DNA of 5,124 bases from Gemmataceae bacterium (GTDB taxonomy: Bacteria; Planctomycetota; Planctomycetia; Gemmatales; Gemmataceae), in contig CANLGS010000380.1 in the NCBI GenBank assembly GCA_947490035.1, forward strand, positions 1-5,124, in the 5' to 3' direction. A model generated the notes under the pieces. It saw only the letters and a program-made list of their open reading frames with translations, was not told where the DNA came from and ran no database searches. Shown piece after piece: positions 1 through 5,124 of this stretch (the stretch's first letter is position 1; each line of letters begins with the position of its first letter). Both the position numbers and the translations under genes were made by a program.

Positions 1-86
1 AGGGCCAGACGCTGGAGGGTCGCCCAGAGGACGGGCAGGTCGCCCACGACCTCCACTCGCAGCAACCGGGGTTTGGTGTCAGTCAT
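1..86 (-). CDS. Probable transposase, N-terminal fragment (IS1634/DUF4277-like), cut by window edge
   Basis: Reading leftward from the ATG at 86-84, an open frame of 28 full codons runs off the window. The peptide begins MTDTKPRLLRVEVVGDLPVL and continues with WATLQRLAL. A stretch of the type 'V-E-x-x-G-D-L-P-V-L-x-x-x-L-Q-R-L-x-L' resembles the start of the DUF4277 domain at the N-terminus of IS1634-type transposases, where a 'G-x-L-P-L-L...L-x-x-L-x-L' pattern is usual. The catalytic DDE residues would lie outside the window. The fragment is too short to prove the family, and I cannot tell whether the element is intact. No convincing Shine-Dalgarno lies upstream. The gene points away from the WD40 remnant to its right, which fits an insertion element that interrupted or flanks a decayed gene. 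A short hypothetical protein is the alternative. Confidence 0.5.
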   Translation of the reverse strand, partial: MTDTKPRLLRVEVVGDLPVLWATLQRLA

Positions 87-170
87 CCCGACAAACTACC
101 CACAAACACCATTCCCGATAACCACCCAAAACACGAGCGAACCGTAAGGGAGTATGACAGAAACCAGAAT

Positions 171-455
171 TTCGTGCGACTCTGGGACATCACGACGGGC
201 AAACAACGCGCGCAACTCCTTGCCAATTCGAGTATCACTTCGCTCGGCTACAGCCGCGACGGGAAAGTACTCATCACGGGCGGGGCATCCGAAGTCTGGG
301 ACACGGCGACGGAGGAACCTCGTAAGGGGAAGAGTATCCCGGCGCGATACTTCGCGGTCAGCCACGACTTGAAGTTGAACGCATGGCGCACAAGTGCGGA
401 CGAGATTACGCTCTTTATACTTCGCGCGGCCAGAGGTAAGACGACTCGTTCTTGA
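171..455 (+). pseudogene. WD40-repeat protein remnant
   Basis: This frame reads FVRLWDITTGKQRAQLL, then a segment SITSLGYSRDGKVLITGG, then SEVWDTATEE. That is the end of one WD40 blade (VRLWDxxTGK) followed by nearly a whole second blade (SxxGYSRDGKxLxTGG...xVWDTAT). A weaker third stretch (ARYFAVSHDLKLNAW ... DEITLFIL) may be a decayed blade. The only in-frame start near the homology is a GTG at 174, which lies inside a WD motif, so this is not a natural N-terminus. The frame is open further left, but that part (about 87-170) has no WD40 character and runs into the start of the probable transposase gene. The stop (TGA, 453-455) lies within the left arm of the 447-520 inverted repeat. Full WD40 proteins need about seven blades, so this is a fragment broken at both ends. 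Function is probably lost. The WD40 identification is fairly secure; the pseudogene status is inferred from size and context. Confidence 0.6.
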
Positions 456-520
456 CGAGCCGGAAGCGTAAGCGACGGATAACGCTGTCCGTCGCTTACG
501 CTTCCGGCTCGTCAAGAACG
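447..520. repeat. Perfect 33-bp inverted repeat (hairpin), possible terminator
   Basis: The left arm (447-479) and right arm (488-520) are exact reverse complements over 33 bp, separated by 8 bases (480-487). A T-G and an A-T pair can extend the stem inward, leaving a 4-base loop at 482-485. The arms carry the alternating motif GGAAGCGTAAGCGACGG. The element lies between the converging WD40 remnant (plus) and the phosphatase gene (minus), starting 5 bp beyond the phosphatase stop. No T-run follows the stem on either strand, so it is not a textbook intrinsic terminator. Such a long stem could still end transcription or protect the mRNA 3' end. Its perfection suggests a recently copied or conserved palindromic repeat unit rather than chance. 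Confidence 0.85.
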
Positions 521-525
521 CGACC

Positions 526-1875
526 CTACCCCCGCTTCGCGGGGCGCTTGCCGGTAGTGCCGTACACGTCCGCGATCTTGCCGCTCTCCTCCAACGCGAC
601 GTGGTACCGTTGTTCGCCTTCGAGCCGGTGAACCGACATGTGGTAGGCGTTGCCCACCGCCGCGAGGTACGGCCGCGATTCCGGCTTGCTCGGAACGCGC
701 AACTGACCCCACGACCCGTCGCCCAGATACGGCACGCCGTACTTGTCCTTCAACCCGCCGATCAGCGGGTGAGTCCGCTTGAACGTGTGGTCGTGGTGTT
801 CCAGCACCGCGTCCACGCCGTGCTTCTCGAACAGCGGGCACCAGTACTTCCGGTTCTCCTCGCCGGTCCCGCCGGCCTTCTCCTTGATGCCGAGCGTACC
901 AAGAATCCCGCTCGCGGGCGCGGAACCCGGCGTCCGGAACGACGGGTACGCCGGGACGTGGTTCGCGACGATCAGGTGCGGACACTCTTCTCGCGCCCGG
1001 AGCGCCGATTCGAGCCAGGCCGTTTGCTCGCCACCGATGGGCGATACGTGCCCGCTGTCGAGCAGCACCAGGCTCAGGTAGTCGCCGAAGTCGAGCGTGT
1101 TATAGGTCGTGTCCTTGTACAGCCCGTCGAACAGCGGCAGGTAGTAGGTCGCGTCGGCGCGCTTGCCCTTGTAGCCGCCGCGAACTTCGTGGTTGCCCAG
1201 ACATGTCACCATCTGGATGAGCCGACCCTTCGGATCGACCATGTGCTTCGTGTAGTTCTGGAGGAACTGAATCGCGGTCTTCGCGGAGGTGCCGTTGTCG
1301 TAGCCGAGGTCGCCGCCGATCAGCGCGAATTGCGGTTCTTGTTTCGCCGCGATGACGTTCGTGCCGATGGCGTGCGGGCCGGTGCCGCAGTCGCCGCCGG
1401 ATACCCACTGGAACGTGTCGGTGGCCTTCGCCGGCATCGTGCGGAACCGGTACGTCTCCGGTCGCAAACCGAGTTGGAACGACGGCACCCGCTTCCCGAC
1501 CTGCAGCAGGTACTCGGTGCCCGCCGTCAGCCCGGTGAACTCGCACCGGTGAACCTTCAGGTTGGTGTTGCCGAACGGTTTCAGTTCGACCGTGCCGGTC
1601 TTCCACTCCGCACCGTCGCGCGGCACCACGCGAACGGTGGGATCCTCCAGCGCCGGCCCGACCCACTGCACGGTGATCGTTGTGGTCGGGTCGCGTTGCC
1701 ACGTGAGGAACAGCGTGTCGCGTGGGGCGAGGTTCTGCGGCGTCGGGCTGACGACCGCGCGCGGCGCCGGCGCGGTCTCGAGATCGGAGGAGTGCGAGTC
1801 GTGTCCGGCGACGAGCGCGGACGCAAGCCCGGCCCCGGACGAGCGCAGGAAGGAGCGACGGCTGAGAGGCGTCAT
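526..1875 (-). CDS. Tat-exported metallophosphatase, purple acid phosphatase-like
   Basis: Predicted 449-residue exported phosphoesterase. The N-terminus has a twin-arginine motif (SRRSFLR, residues 5-11) followed by a short hydrophobic stretch (GAGLASALVAG), so export as a folded, metal-loaded enzyme is expected. Residues about 50-147 look like the fibronectin-III-like domain of purple acid phosphatases (TVQW, EYLLQVG, ETYRFRTMP). The calcineurin-like catalytic domain follows with all five metal-binding blocks: GGDCG (D162), GGDLGY (D189, Y192), GNHE (N228, H229), ANHVPAY (H306) and HHDHTF (H361, H363). The usual glycine before the last H-x-H is replaced by histidine 360. The ATG at 1875 puts the Tat motif at its normal place. 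An upstream in-frame TTG at 1920 would add 15 residues before it and is less likely. No Shine-Dalgarno is visible before either start. The physiological substrate is unknown; phosphate monoesters are typical for the family. The stop (526-528) lies 5 bp from the inverted repeat at 447-520. The gene lies downstream of the aminotransferase on the same strand, but a 223-bp gap containing a large palindrome separates them, so it probably has its own promoter. Confidence 0.9.
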   Translation of the reverse strand: MTPLSRRSFLRSSGAGLASALVAGHDSHSSDLETAPAPRAVVSPTPQNLAPRDTLFLTWQRDPTTTITVQWVGPALEDPTVRVVPRDGAEWKTGTVELKPFGNTNLKVHRCEFTGLTAGTEYLLQVGKRVPSFQLGLRPETYRFRTMPAKATDTFQWVSGGDCGTGPHAIGTNVIAAKQEPQFALIGGDLGYDNGTSAKTAIQFLQNYTKHMVDPKGRLIQMVTCLGNHEVRGGYKGKRADATYYLPLFDGLYKDTTYNTLDFGDYLSLVLLDSGHVSPIGGEQTAWLESALRAREECPHLIVANHVPAYPSFRTPGSAPASGILGTLGIKEKAGGTGEENRKYWCPLFEKHGVDAVLEHHDHTFKRTHPLIGGLKDKYGVPYLGDGSWGQLRVPSKPESRPYLAAVGNAYHMSVHRLEGEQRYHVALEESGKIADVYGTTGKRPAKRG

Positions 1876-1995
1876 GTGGCAGCGGGGGGTTCGGTCGTTT
1901 GGCGGGTGGGGCAGCACCAATCATGATGCGCGAGCGCGAACGGAAAAGCGAGAGGCGAAATCAAACTTTCGCACGTCCTTCGCGCCCCGCACACT
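1876..1995 (-). other. Presumed phosphatase upstream region, no clear promoter
   Basis: This is the non-palindromic part of the gap between the phosphatase start and the palindrome at 1996-2101, and it should hold the phosphatase promoter. The part next to the start codon is rich in C on the coding strand and has no purine-rich ribosome site. Around 1945-1970 the minus strand is more AT-rich (TTTGATTTCG), but I cannot fit a convincing -35/-10 pair. No further gene is supported here. Confidence 0.3.
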
Positions 1996-2101
1996 TGAGT
2001 GTAGTCATCACGCTCCGCGTGATGTCTTCGCGTCCTCCCGTACACTACGTTGGCAACACTTGAAGCGAAGAACATCACGCGGAGCGTGATGACTACACTC
2101 A
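1996..2101. repeat. Large inverted repeat with self-palindromic arms
   Basis: The arms 1997-2024 and 2073-2100 are exact reverse complements over 28 bp. One more pair forms at each end (1996/2101 and 2025/2072). With base 2071 bulged out, six further pairs form (CTTCGC at 2026-2031 with GCGAAG at 2065-2070). Within each arm is a smaller perfect palindrome: catcacgc, a 3-base spacer (tcc or gga), gcgtgatg (2006-2024 and 2073-2091). The element can therefore fold as one long hairpin or as two short ones. Its outer right edge supplies the TGA stop of the aminotransferase gene (2099-2101), followed in frame by a second stop, TAG, at 2093-2095. It probably acts at the 3' end of the three-gene transcript as a terminator or stabiliser, though no T-run follows. 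I regard it as a member of a dispersed palindromic repeat family; copy number cannot be judged from this window. Confidence 0.85.
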
Positions 2102-3469
2102 CAACCCTTCGGCGGTCAGCGCGTCGATGCTCGCCTCGAACGCGGTCACCGTGTGGTCGATGACCGCGTCCGCGTGCTCGCAACTCGTCATACCCGCGAA
2201 ACCCCACCAGTCCACGCCGTTGAGCAGCATCGCCTGGCGCAGCGCGGAATACTGCTTCATGTTCTTCGGGCCGTCGAGCTTGTTCAGGTCGCCGTCGTAG
2301 GGCACCAGTCCGTTGTTGTCACCCGCGGTCGTGCTCGGCCGCTCGCCGCTATAGCCCGGCAGCACGCGGACCATGCTGAAGTCGCCGTACGCGACCCACG
2401 GCCACTCGCGCGCCTCGAACAGTTCGTTCAGCTTGTTGCGGAGTCGGCTCGCGGCGCGGTTAGCGAGGTCGCACGGCACGCCGGTCGCGACGCGCGTCAG
2501 CGCCGCGACGCCGGCGGCGGCCGACAGCGGGTTCGCGTTGTACGTGCCGGGGTGCTTCATCTTCGGCTTGCCCGGCCGGGCTTCGATGAACGCGAGGATG
2601 TCCGCGCGCCCTGCGACGCACCCGCCTGGCAACCCGCCGGCCAAAATCTTCGCGAGAGCGGTGAGGTCCGGCGTGACGCCGTAGAACGCCTGCGCGCCGC
2701 CCGGCGACACGCGGAACCCGGTAATCACTTCGTCGAAGATGAGCAGGCGGTTGTGGCGCGTGCAGACCTCGCGCAGCCCTTTCAGGAACGGTCCGCGAAT
2801 CGGCACCGCGCCCCAGTGCCCGCCGGTCGGTTCCAGAATCACCGCGCCGATTTGCGGGTCGGCCTTCAGCGCGTCCTCGACGCGATTCAGATCGTTCGGC
2901 GGCACCGCGACGCAGTGGCGCGCCACGTCGTCCGGCACGCCGGGCACGCCGGGCGCGTCGTAGGGGTAATCGGCACCGACGGTGACGTAATCGTGCCAGC
3001 CGTGGAAGTGGCCGTGGAGTTTGAGGAACTTCCCGCGCCCGGTGTAGAGCCGCGACAGCCGCAGCGCCATCATGGTCGCTTCGGTGCCGCTACCGGTGAA
3101 CCGCACGCGCTCCGCACTCGGGATCAGCTTGCGGACCAACTCGCCCCACGCGATCTCCGCGTCGTGGCAGGCGCCGTGGTGCGTGCCGCGCGCCATCTGA
3201 TCCTGCACGGCCTTCACCACGTCGTCCGGGCAGTGGCCGAGCAGGTGCGAGCCGTGCCCGACGAAGTAGTCCGTGAGTTTGTGGCCGTCCACGTCCCACT
3301 TGTGCGCGCCCTTGGCGTGCGTGATGTACACCGGGAACGGGTCCATCATGCGGGCGTCGTGCGTGACGCCGGTGGGGAACACGCCCTTCGCGTGCTCGAA
3401 CCGCTGCTTCGATCCCGGGAGCGCCGCGGCGTAGCGGTCGGCGAGGGTGTGCGTCGCGGTCGCGGGCAT
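2099..3469 (-). CDS. Class III PLP-dependent aminotransferase, glutamate-1-semialdehyde aminomutase-like
   Basis: A 456-residue fold-type I PLP enzyme of aminotransferase class III. Visible motifs in order: a GSA-aminomutase-like N-terminus (FPTGVTHDARMMDPFPVYI, residues 31-49); the cofactor phosphate loop GSGTEATMMALRLSR (126-140); HFHGWHDY (154-161) stacking against PLP; LEPTGG (212-217); FDEVITGFR with D246 contacting the pyridine nitrogen; ALAKILAGGLPGG with K274 as the Schiff-base lysine; and HPGTYNANPLSAAAG (306-320). It is longer than typical HemL (about 430 residues). In residues 360-420, where HemL has its mobile gating region, it carries an unrelated-looking segment (GDNNGLVPYDGDLNKLDGP). 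I therefore do not call it hemL: it may act on another amino acid or semialdehyde, and tetrapyrrole synthesis is only one possibility. The start is supported by AAGGAA 7 nt upstream. It is the third gene of a likely operon, 30 bp after the DUF4058 gene. Its stop codon lies at the edge of the palindrome at 1996-2101. Confidence 0.9.
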   Translation of the reverse strand: MPATATHTLADRYAAALPGSKQRFEHAKGVFPTGVTHDARMMDPFPVYITHAKGAHKWDVDGHKLTDYFVGHGSHLLGHCPDDVVKAVQDQMARGTHHGACHDAEIAWGELVRKLIPSAERVRFTGSGTEATMMALRLSRLYTGRGKFLKLHGHFHGWHDYVTVGADYPYDAPGVPGVPDDVARHCVAVPPNDLNRVEDALKADPQIGAVILEPTGGHWGAVPIRGPFLKGLREVCTRHNRLLIFDEVITGFRVSPGGAQAFYGVTPDLTALAKILAGGLPGGCVAGRADILAFIEARPGKPKMKHPGTYNANPLSAAAGVAALTRVATGVPCDLANRAASRLRNKLNELFEAREWPWVAYGDFSMVRVLPGYSGERPSTTAGDNNGLVPYDGDLNKLDGPKNMKQYSALRQAMLLNGVDWWGFAGMTSCEHADAVIDHTVTAFEASIDALTAEGL

Positions 3470-3476
3470 GATCGAG

Positions 3477-3482
3477 TTCCTT
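3477..3482 (-). promoter_or_regulatory. Ribosome binding site of the aminotransferase gene
   Basis: AAGGAA on the minus strand, 7 nt before the ATG at 3469. It fixes the start in the short gap after the DUF4058 stop and supports independent re-initiation on a shared transcript. Confidence 0.75.
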
Positions 3483-3499
3483 GAAGCGAAAGTGCGTCG

Positions 3500-4255
3500 T
3501 CAGTGCGGCAGGAACTGCGCGGCCCACGCCGCGTCGTCGGGCGCGAGCCGCGGCTCCGGCGGGCCGTTGTAAATGTAGTTACCGTACCGCGCGCCGTCGT
3601 ACACCTGATCGATTACGCGCTTCAGGTCAAGCGTCGCATCGGCATCGCCCCCGCGCAGCGGAATCGGGATGAGCGGAATCGGGTCGCGGAGGCGCCAGGG
3701 CCACACGCCGGCTTCCGGGCGCTCCTCGACCCGGCTGACGATCGCGCAGTAGTCGCACGTCGGCAGTTCGTCCGGCGGCATCCGAGGGCCTCCGCGGAGC
3801 AGATCGATTTCCACGAAGTGCGCGCGCGAGCGGAGGATCTCGTTCCGCTTGCCCAGATACTGCGCTCGGTCCGGCCCGGCGTATTTGTTCGTCGGACTGA
3901 GCAGTTCCATCACCGTGACGAGGTCGTTCCCGTCACGGTCGCGGATGGTCAGAAAGCCTACCCGCTGCACATCGACCGCGTCCAAAATCGTGACTCGCGC
4001 TGGCGCTTCGAGCGTCGCTGTGTGCGTTCCAGACGCGAGCGGCGTCCGCACAACACCTAAATCGGACGCACCGACATAACGCCGCTCACCCGACGGTTCG
4101 TGAATGTAGACCCGGTTTTCGATGCGGACTACGTACTCCGCAGGGAGTTGAGAAGCGATGTGGAACTGCGACGCGTTGATGATGTTCGAGTGCAACGACT
4201 CCCATGCGGTCGCACGCTCGAGGTACGGGTTCATTCCGGGGAACGGTGACGGCAT
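3500..4255 (-). CDS. DUF4058 family protein
   Basis: A 251-residue protein starting MPSPFPGMNPYLE, the hallmark N-terminus of DUF4058, a family I know from planctomycetes, cyanobacteria and related phyla. No established function is known to me. Further family-like blocks are DLGVV (65-69), VMELLSPTNK (115-124), YLGKRNEILRSRAHFVEIDLL (start Y133 to L153), the acidic/proline-rich PIPLIPIPLRGGD (192-204) and the C-terminal YDGARYGNYIYNGPPEP (219-235). There is no signal peptide or membrane segment, so it is probably cytoplasmic. The order D65, E117-LLSP, K136 and VEIDLL is reminiscent of Uma2-type PD-(D/E)XK proteins; that is my inference. The ATG at 4255 is chosen because a strong AAGGAGG lies 7 nt upstream and it gives the canonical N-terminus. 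An upstream in-frame start at 4285 would overlap that site. It is the middle gene of the queE-DUF4058-aminotransferase set, with gaps of 31 and 30 bp. Confidence 0.9.
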   Translation of the reverse strand: MPSPFPGMNPYLERATAWESLHSNIINASQFHIASQLPAEYVVRIENRVYIHEPSGERRYVGASDLGVVRTPLASGTHTATLEAPARVTILDAVDVQRVGFLTIRDRDGNDLVTVMELLSPTNKYAGPDRAQYLGKRNEILRSRAHFVEIDLLRGGPRMPPDELPTCDYCAIVSRVEERPEAGVWPWRLRDPIPLIPIPLRGGDADATLDLKRVIDQVYDGARYGNYIYNGPPEPRLAPDDAAWAAQFLPH

Positions 4256-4262
4256 GTGTAAG

Positions 4263-4269
4263 CCTCCTT
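4263..4269 (-). promoter_or_regulatory. Strong Shine-Dalgarno of the DUF4058 gene
   Basis: AAGGAGG on the minus strand, 7 nt before the ATG at 4255. It decides the start against an upstream in-frame candidate at 4285 that would lie before it. Confidence 0.85.
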
Positions 4270-4286
4270 GCCCCGATTGTACCACG

Positions 4287-5015
4287 TCACACGCCGCGCG
4301 TCGTCGGTTCCCAGATGTACTTGTGCATCTGCAACTGCATCCGCACGCGGTGCAGACCGGAGTCGAGCAGCCAGCCGACCAGTTCCACCGGTTGCACGCG
4401 GCCGAACACGCAACTCACCAGACACGCGAACCGCTCGTCGAGCCGGTGTTCGCGGATGGCGCTCGCGGTCCAGTCCCAGTCGGCGCGCGACGCGATCACA
4501 AACTTGATCTGGTCCGTCGGCTTCAGCTTCGCGAGGTTCGCCCAGTGATTCCGGTGACTCTCACCGCTGTCCGGGCACTTCAGGTCCATGATGACGTGAA
4601 CGCGCGGATCGACGGCGCCCACGTCGTGCGCGCCGCCCGTTTCGAGCAGCACCGTCCGGCCCGCGTCGCACAACTCGGTCATCAGCGTGAACACGTCCGG
4701 TTGCAGTAAAGGTTCGCCGCCGGTGATCTCGACCAGCGGGCAACCGAACGCGAGCGCCTTCGCGAGTACGTCGGCGCGCGCCATCCGCGTGCCCTGGGTG
4801 AACGCGTGCGGGGTGTCGCAGTACGTACACCGCTGCGAGCAGACCGAGGTGCGCACGAACGCGCACGGCAGTCCGGCGAAGGTGGATTCGCCCTGCACGC
4901 TGAGGTAAATCTCGTGGATCAGCAACTCGCCGGTGGGCACGTCGCGCAGCAGCGCGACGCGGTGTCGGGCCTCCGCGGGCACGTCGAGTAACGGGGTTCG
5001 CGTCGGTTCGCTCAT
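4287..5015 (-). CDS. queE: 7-carboxy-7-deazaguanine synthase (radical SAM)
   Basis: A 242-residue protein with the hallmarks of QueE, which converts 6-carboxy-5,6,7,8-tetrahydropterin to 7-carboxy-7-deazaguanine using SAM and a 4Fe-4S cluster. This is a step toward preQ0, queuosine in tRNA and other 7-deazaguanines. Visible motifs: the substrate-binding start IHEIYLSVQGES (33-44); the cluster motif CSQRCTYCDT (C59, C63, C66, with T68 as the likely Mg2+ ligand); EITGGEPLLQ (96-105) for SAM binding; LETGG (124-128); MDLKCPDSGE (143-152); and the C-terminal QMHKYIWEP (229-237) typical of the family. Length fits QueE. The start at 5015 is preferred; an in-frame ATG at 5024 would add only MGV and is equally possible. 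Neither has a clear Shine-Dalgarno beyond a G-rich stretch. It is the first gene of a likely operon. No queC, queD or queF is visible, so the rest of the pathway must be elsewhere. Confidence 0.95.
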   Translation of the reverse strand: MSEPTRTPLLDVPAEARHRVALLRDVPTGELLIHEIYLSVQGESTFAGLPCAFVRTSVCSQRCTYCDTPHAFTQGTRMARADVLAKALAFGCPLVEITGGEPLLQPDVFTLMTELCDAGRTVLLETGGAHDVGAVDPRVHVIMDLKCPDSGESHRNHWANLAKLKPTDQIKFVIASRADWDWTASAIREHRLDERFACLVSCVFGRVQPVELVGWLLDSGLHRVRMQLQMHKYIWEPTTRGV

Positions 5016-5034
5016 CACCCCCATCTTAGCAAGA

Positions 5035-5060
5035 AGCACAGGTGCTCTCCGCCCTGTGCT
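5035..5060. repeat. Stem-loop upstream of queE, 8-bp arms
   Basis: AGCACAGG (5035-5042) pairs perfectly with CCTGTGCT (5053-5060) around a 10-base loop. It lies about 20 bp upstream of the queE start. It could be a 5' leader structure of the queE transcript or the 3' end of a gene beyond the right edge. No T-run follows it. It does not match the preQ1 riboswitch consensus that I know. Confidence 0.65.
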
Positions 5061-5064
5061 ACAA

Positions 5065-5124
5065 ACGCCGGCCCTCCGGGCGGAATACAGAAGGCCGGCG
5101 TATTGGTTTTGCACCCCGGAGGGG
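5065..5124. repeat. GC-rich composite palindrome, probably continuing past the window edge
   Basis: ACGCCGGCC (5065-5073) pairs with GGCCGGCGT (5093-5101) around a 19-base loop. A competing pairing joins CCCTCCGGG (5072-5080) with CCCGGAGGG (5115-5123). Two mini-palindromes are also present: gccc-tcc-gggc (5071-5081) and cccc-gga-gggg (5114-5124); the last is cut by the edge. Together with the 5035-5060 stem this forms a mosaic of mutually exclusive hairpins upstream of queE. It is either a dispersed repeat unit or a structured leader; the sequence alone does not decide. Confidence 0.6.

Noticed and set aside
96..515. A 139-codon minus-strand frame opposite the WD40 remnant
   Set aside because: It starts inside the 33-bp inverted repeat, is basic and low in complexity, and lies antisense to a stretch with clear WD40 motifs.
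1876..1920. A 15-residue N-terminal extension of the phosphatase from a TTG start at 1920
   Set aside because: It would place the twin-arginine motif unusually far from the N-terminus, and there is no ribosome site to support it.
601..1926. A 441-codon open frame on the plus strand antisense to the phosphatase gene
   Set aside because: Its Arg/Val/Ala-rich, low-complexity translation has no recognisable domain. It is the expected by-product of GC-rich third positions opposite a gene with all five catalytic motifs.
447..2101. CRISPR array or IS terminal inverted repeats formed by the two palindromes
   Set aside because: The palindromes at 447-520 and 1996-2101 differ in sequence, are not spaced as repeats and spacers, and the DNA between them is an ordinary phosphatase gene with no transposase.
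2153..3484. A 443-codon open frame on the plus strand antisense to the aminotransferase
   Set aside because: Same reasoning: biased composition, no domain, and complete overlap with a clear PLP enzyme.
5025..5114. N-terminal extension of QueE into the upstream palindromes
   Set aside because: The added residues come from hairpin DNA and have no QueE similarity; the family normally begins near the chosen start.
5016..5124. preQ1 riboswitch ahead of queE
   Set aside because: I looked for the short stem, C-rich loop and A-rich tail ending in ACUA of the class I motif and did not find them. The structure is better described as a palindromic repeat until tested.

Overview
The window is GC-rich, with strong GC bias at third codon positions that leaves long open antisense frames over the real genes. 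It most likely comes from a planctomycete of the Gemmata group. This is inferred from the mix of a DUF4058 protein, a WD40-repeat remnant, a Tat-exported phosphatase of the purple-acid type and intergenic palindromes resembling those I associate with Gemmataceae. There is no 16S or other phylogenetic marker, so the assignment is by gene style only.

Layout, left to right. At 1-86 (minus) is the N-terminus of a probable transposase cut by the window edge. At 171-455 (plus) is a short remnant of a WD40-repeat protein, cut off at its 5' side near the transposase. Its frame ends inside a perfect 33-bp inverted repeat (447-520). That hairpin sits 5 bp beyond the stop of a Tat-exported metallophosphatase (526-1875, minus). 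A 220-bp intergenic region follows, and about half of it is a second large palindrome with palindromic arms (1996-2101). Its outer end supplies the stop codon of the next gene.

The right half is a compact minus-strand gene set, transcribed right to left: queE (4287-5015), DUF4058 (3500-4255) and a class III PLP aminotransferase (2099-3469). The gaps are 31 and 30 bp. The second and third genes have good Shine-Dalgarno sequences, so this is a likely operon. Upstream of queE (5035-5124) lies a third palindromic region with at least two stem-loops.

How the genes work together: QueE makes 7-carboxy-7-deazaguanine for queuosine or related 7-deazaguanines. The aminotransferase resembles glutamate-1-semialdehyde aminomutases, but its substrate cannot be assigned. 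DUF4058 has no established function, although its conserved residues are ordered as in Uma2-type PD-(D/E)XK proteins. No shared pathway is evident, so the operon may be one of convenience. I see no defence system, CRISPR array, tRNA or rRNA. The most notable non-coding signal is that all three intergenic regions from 447 rightwards that exceed 70 bp are occupied by large palindromes placed against gene ends or starts.
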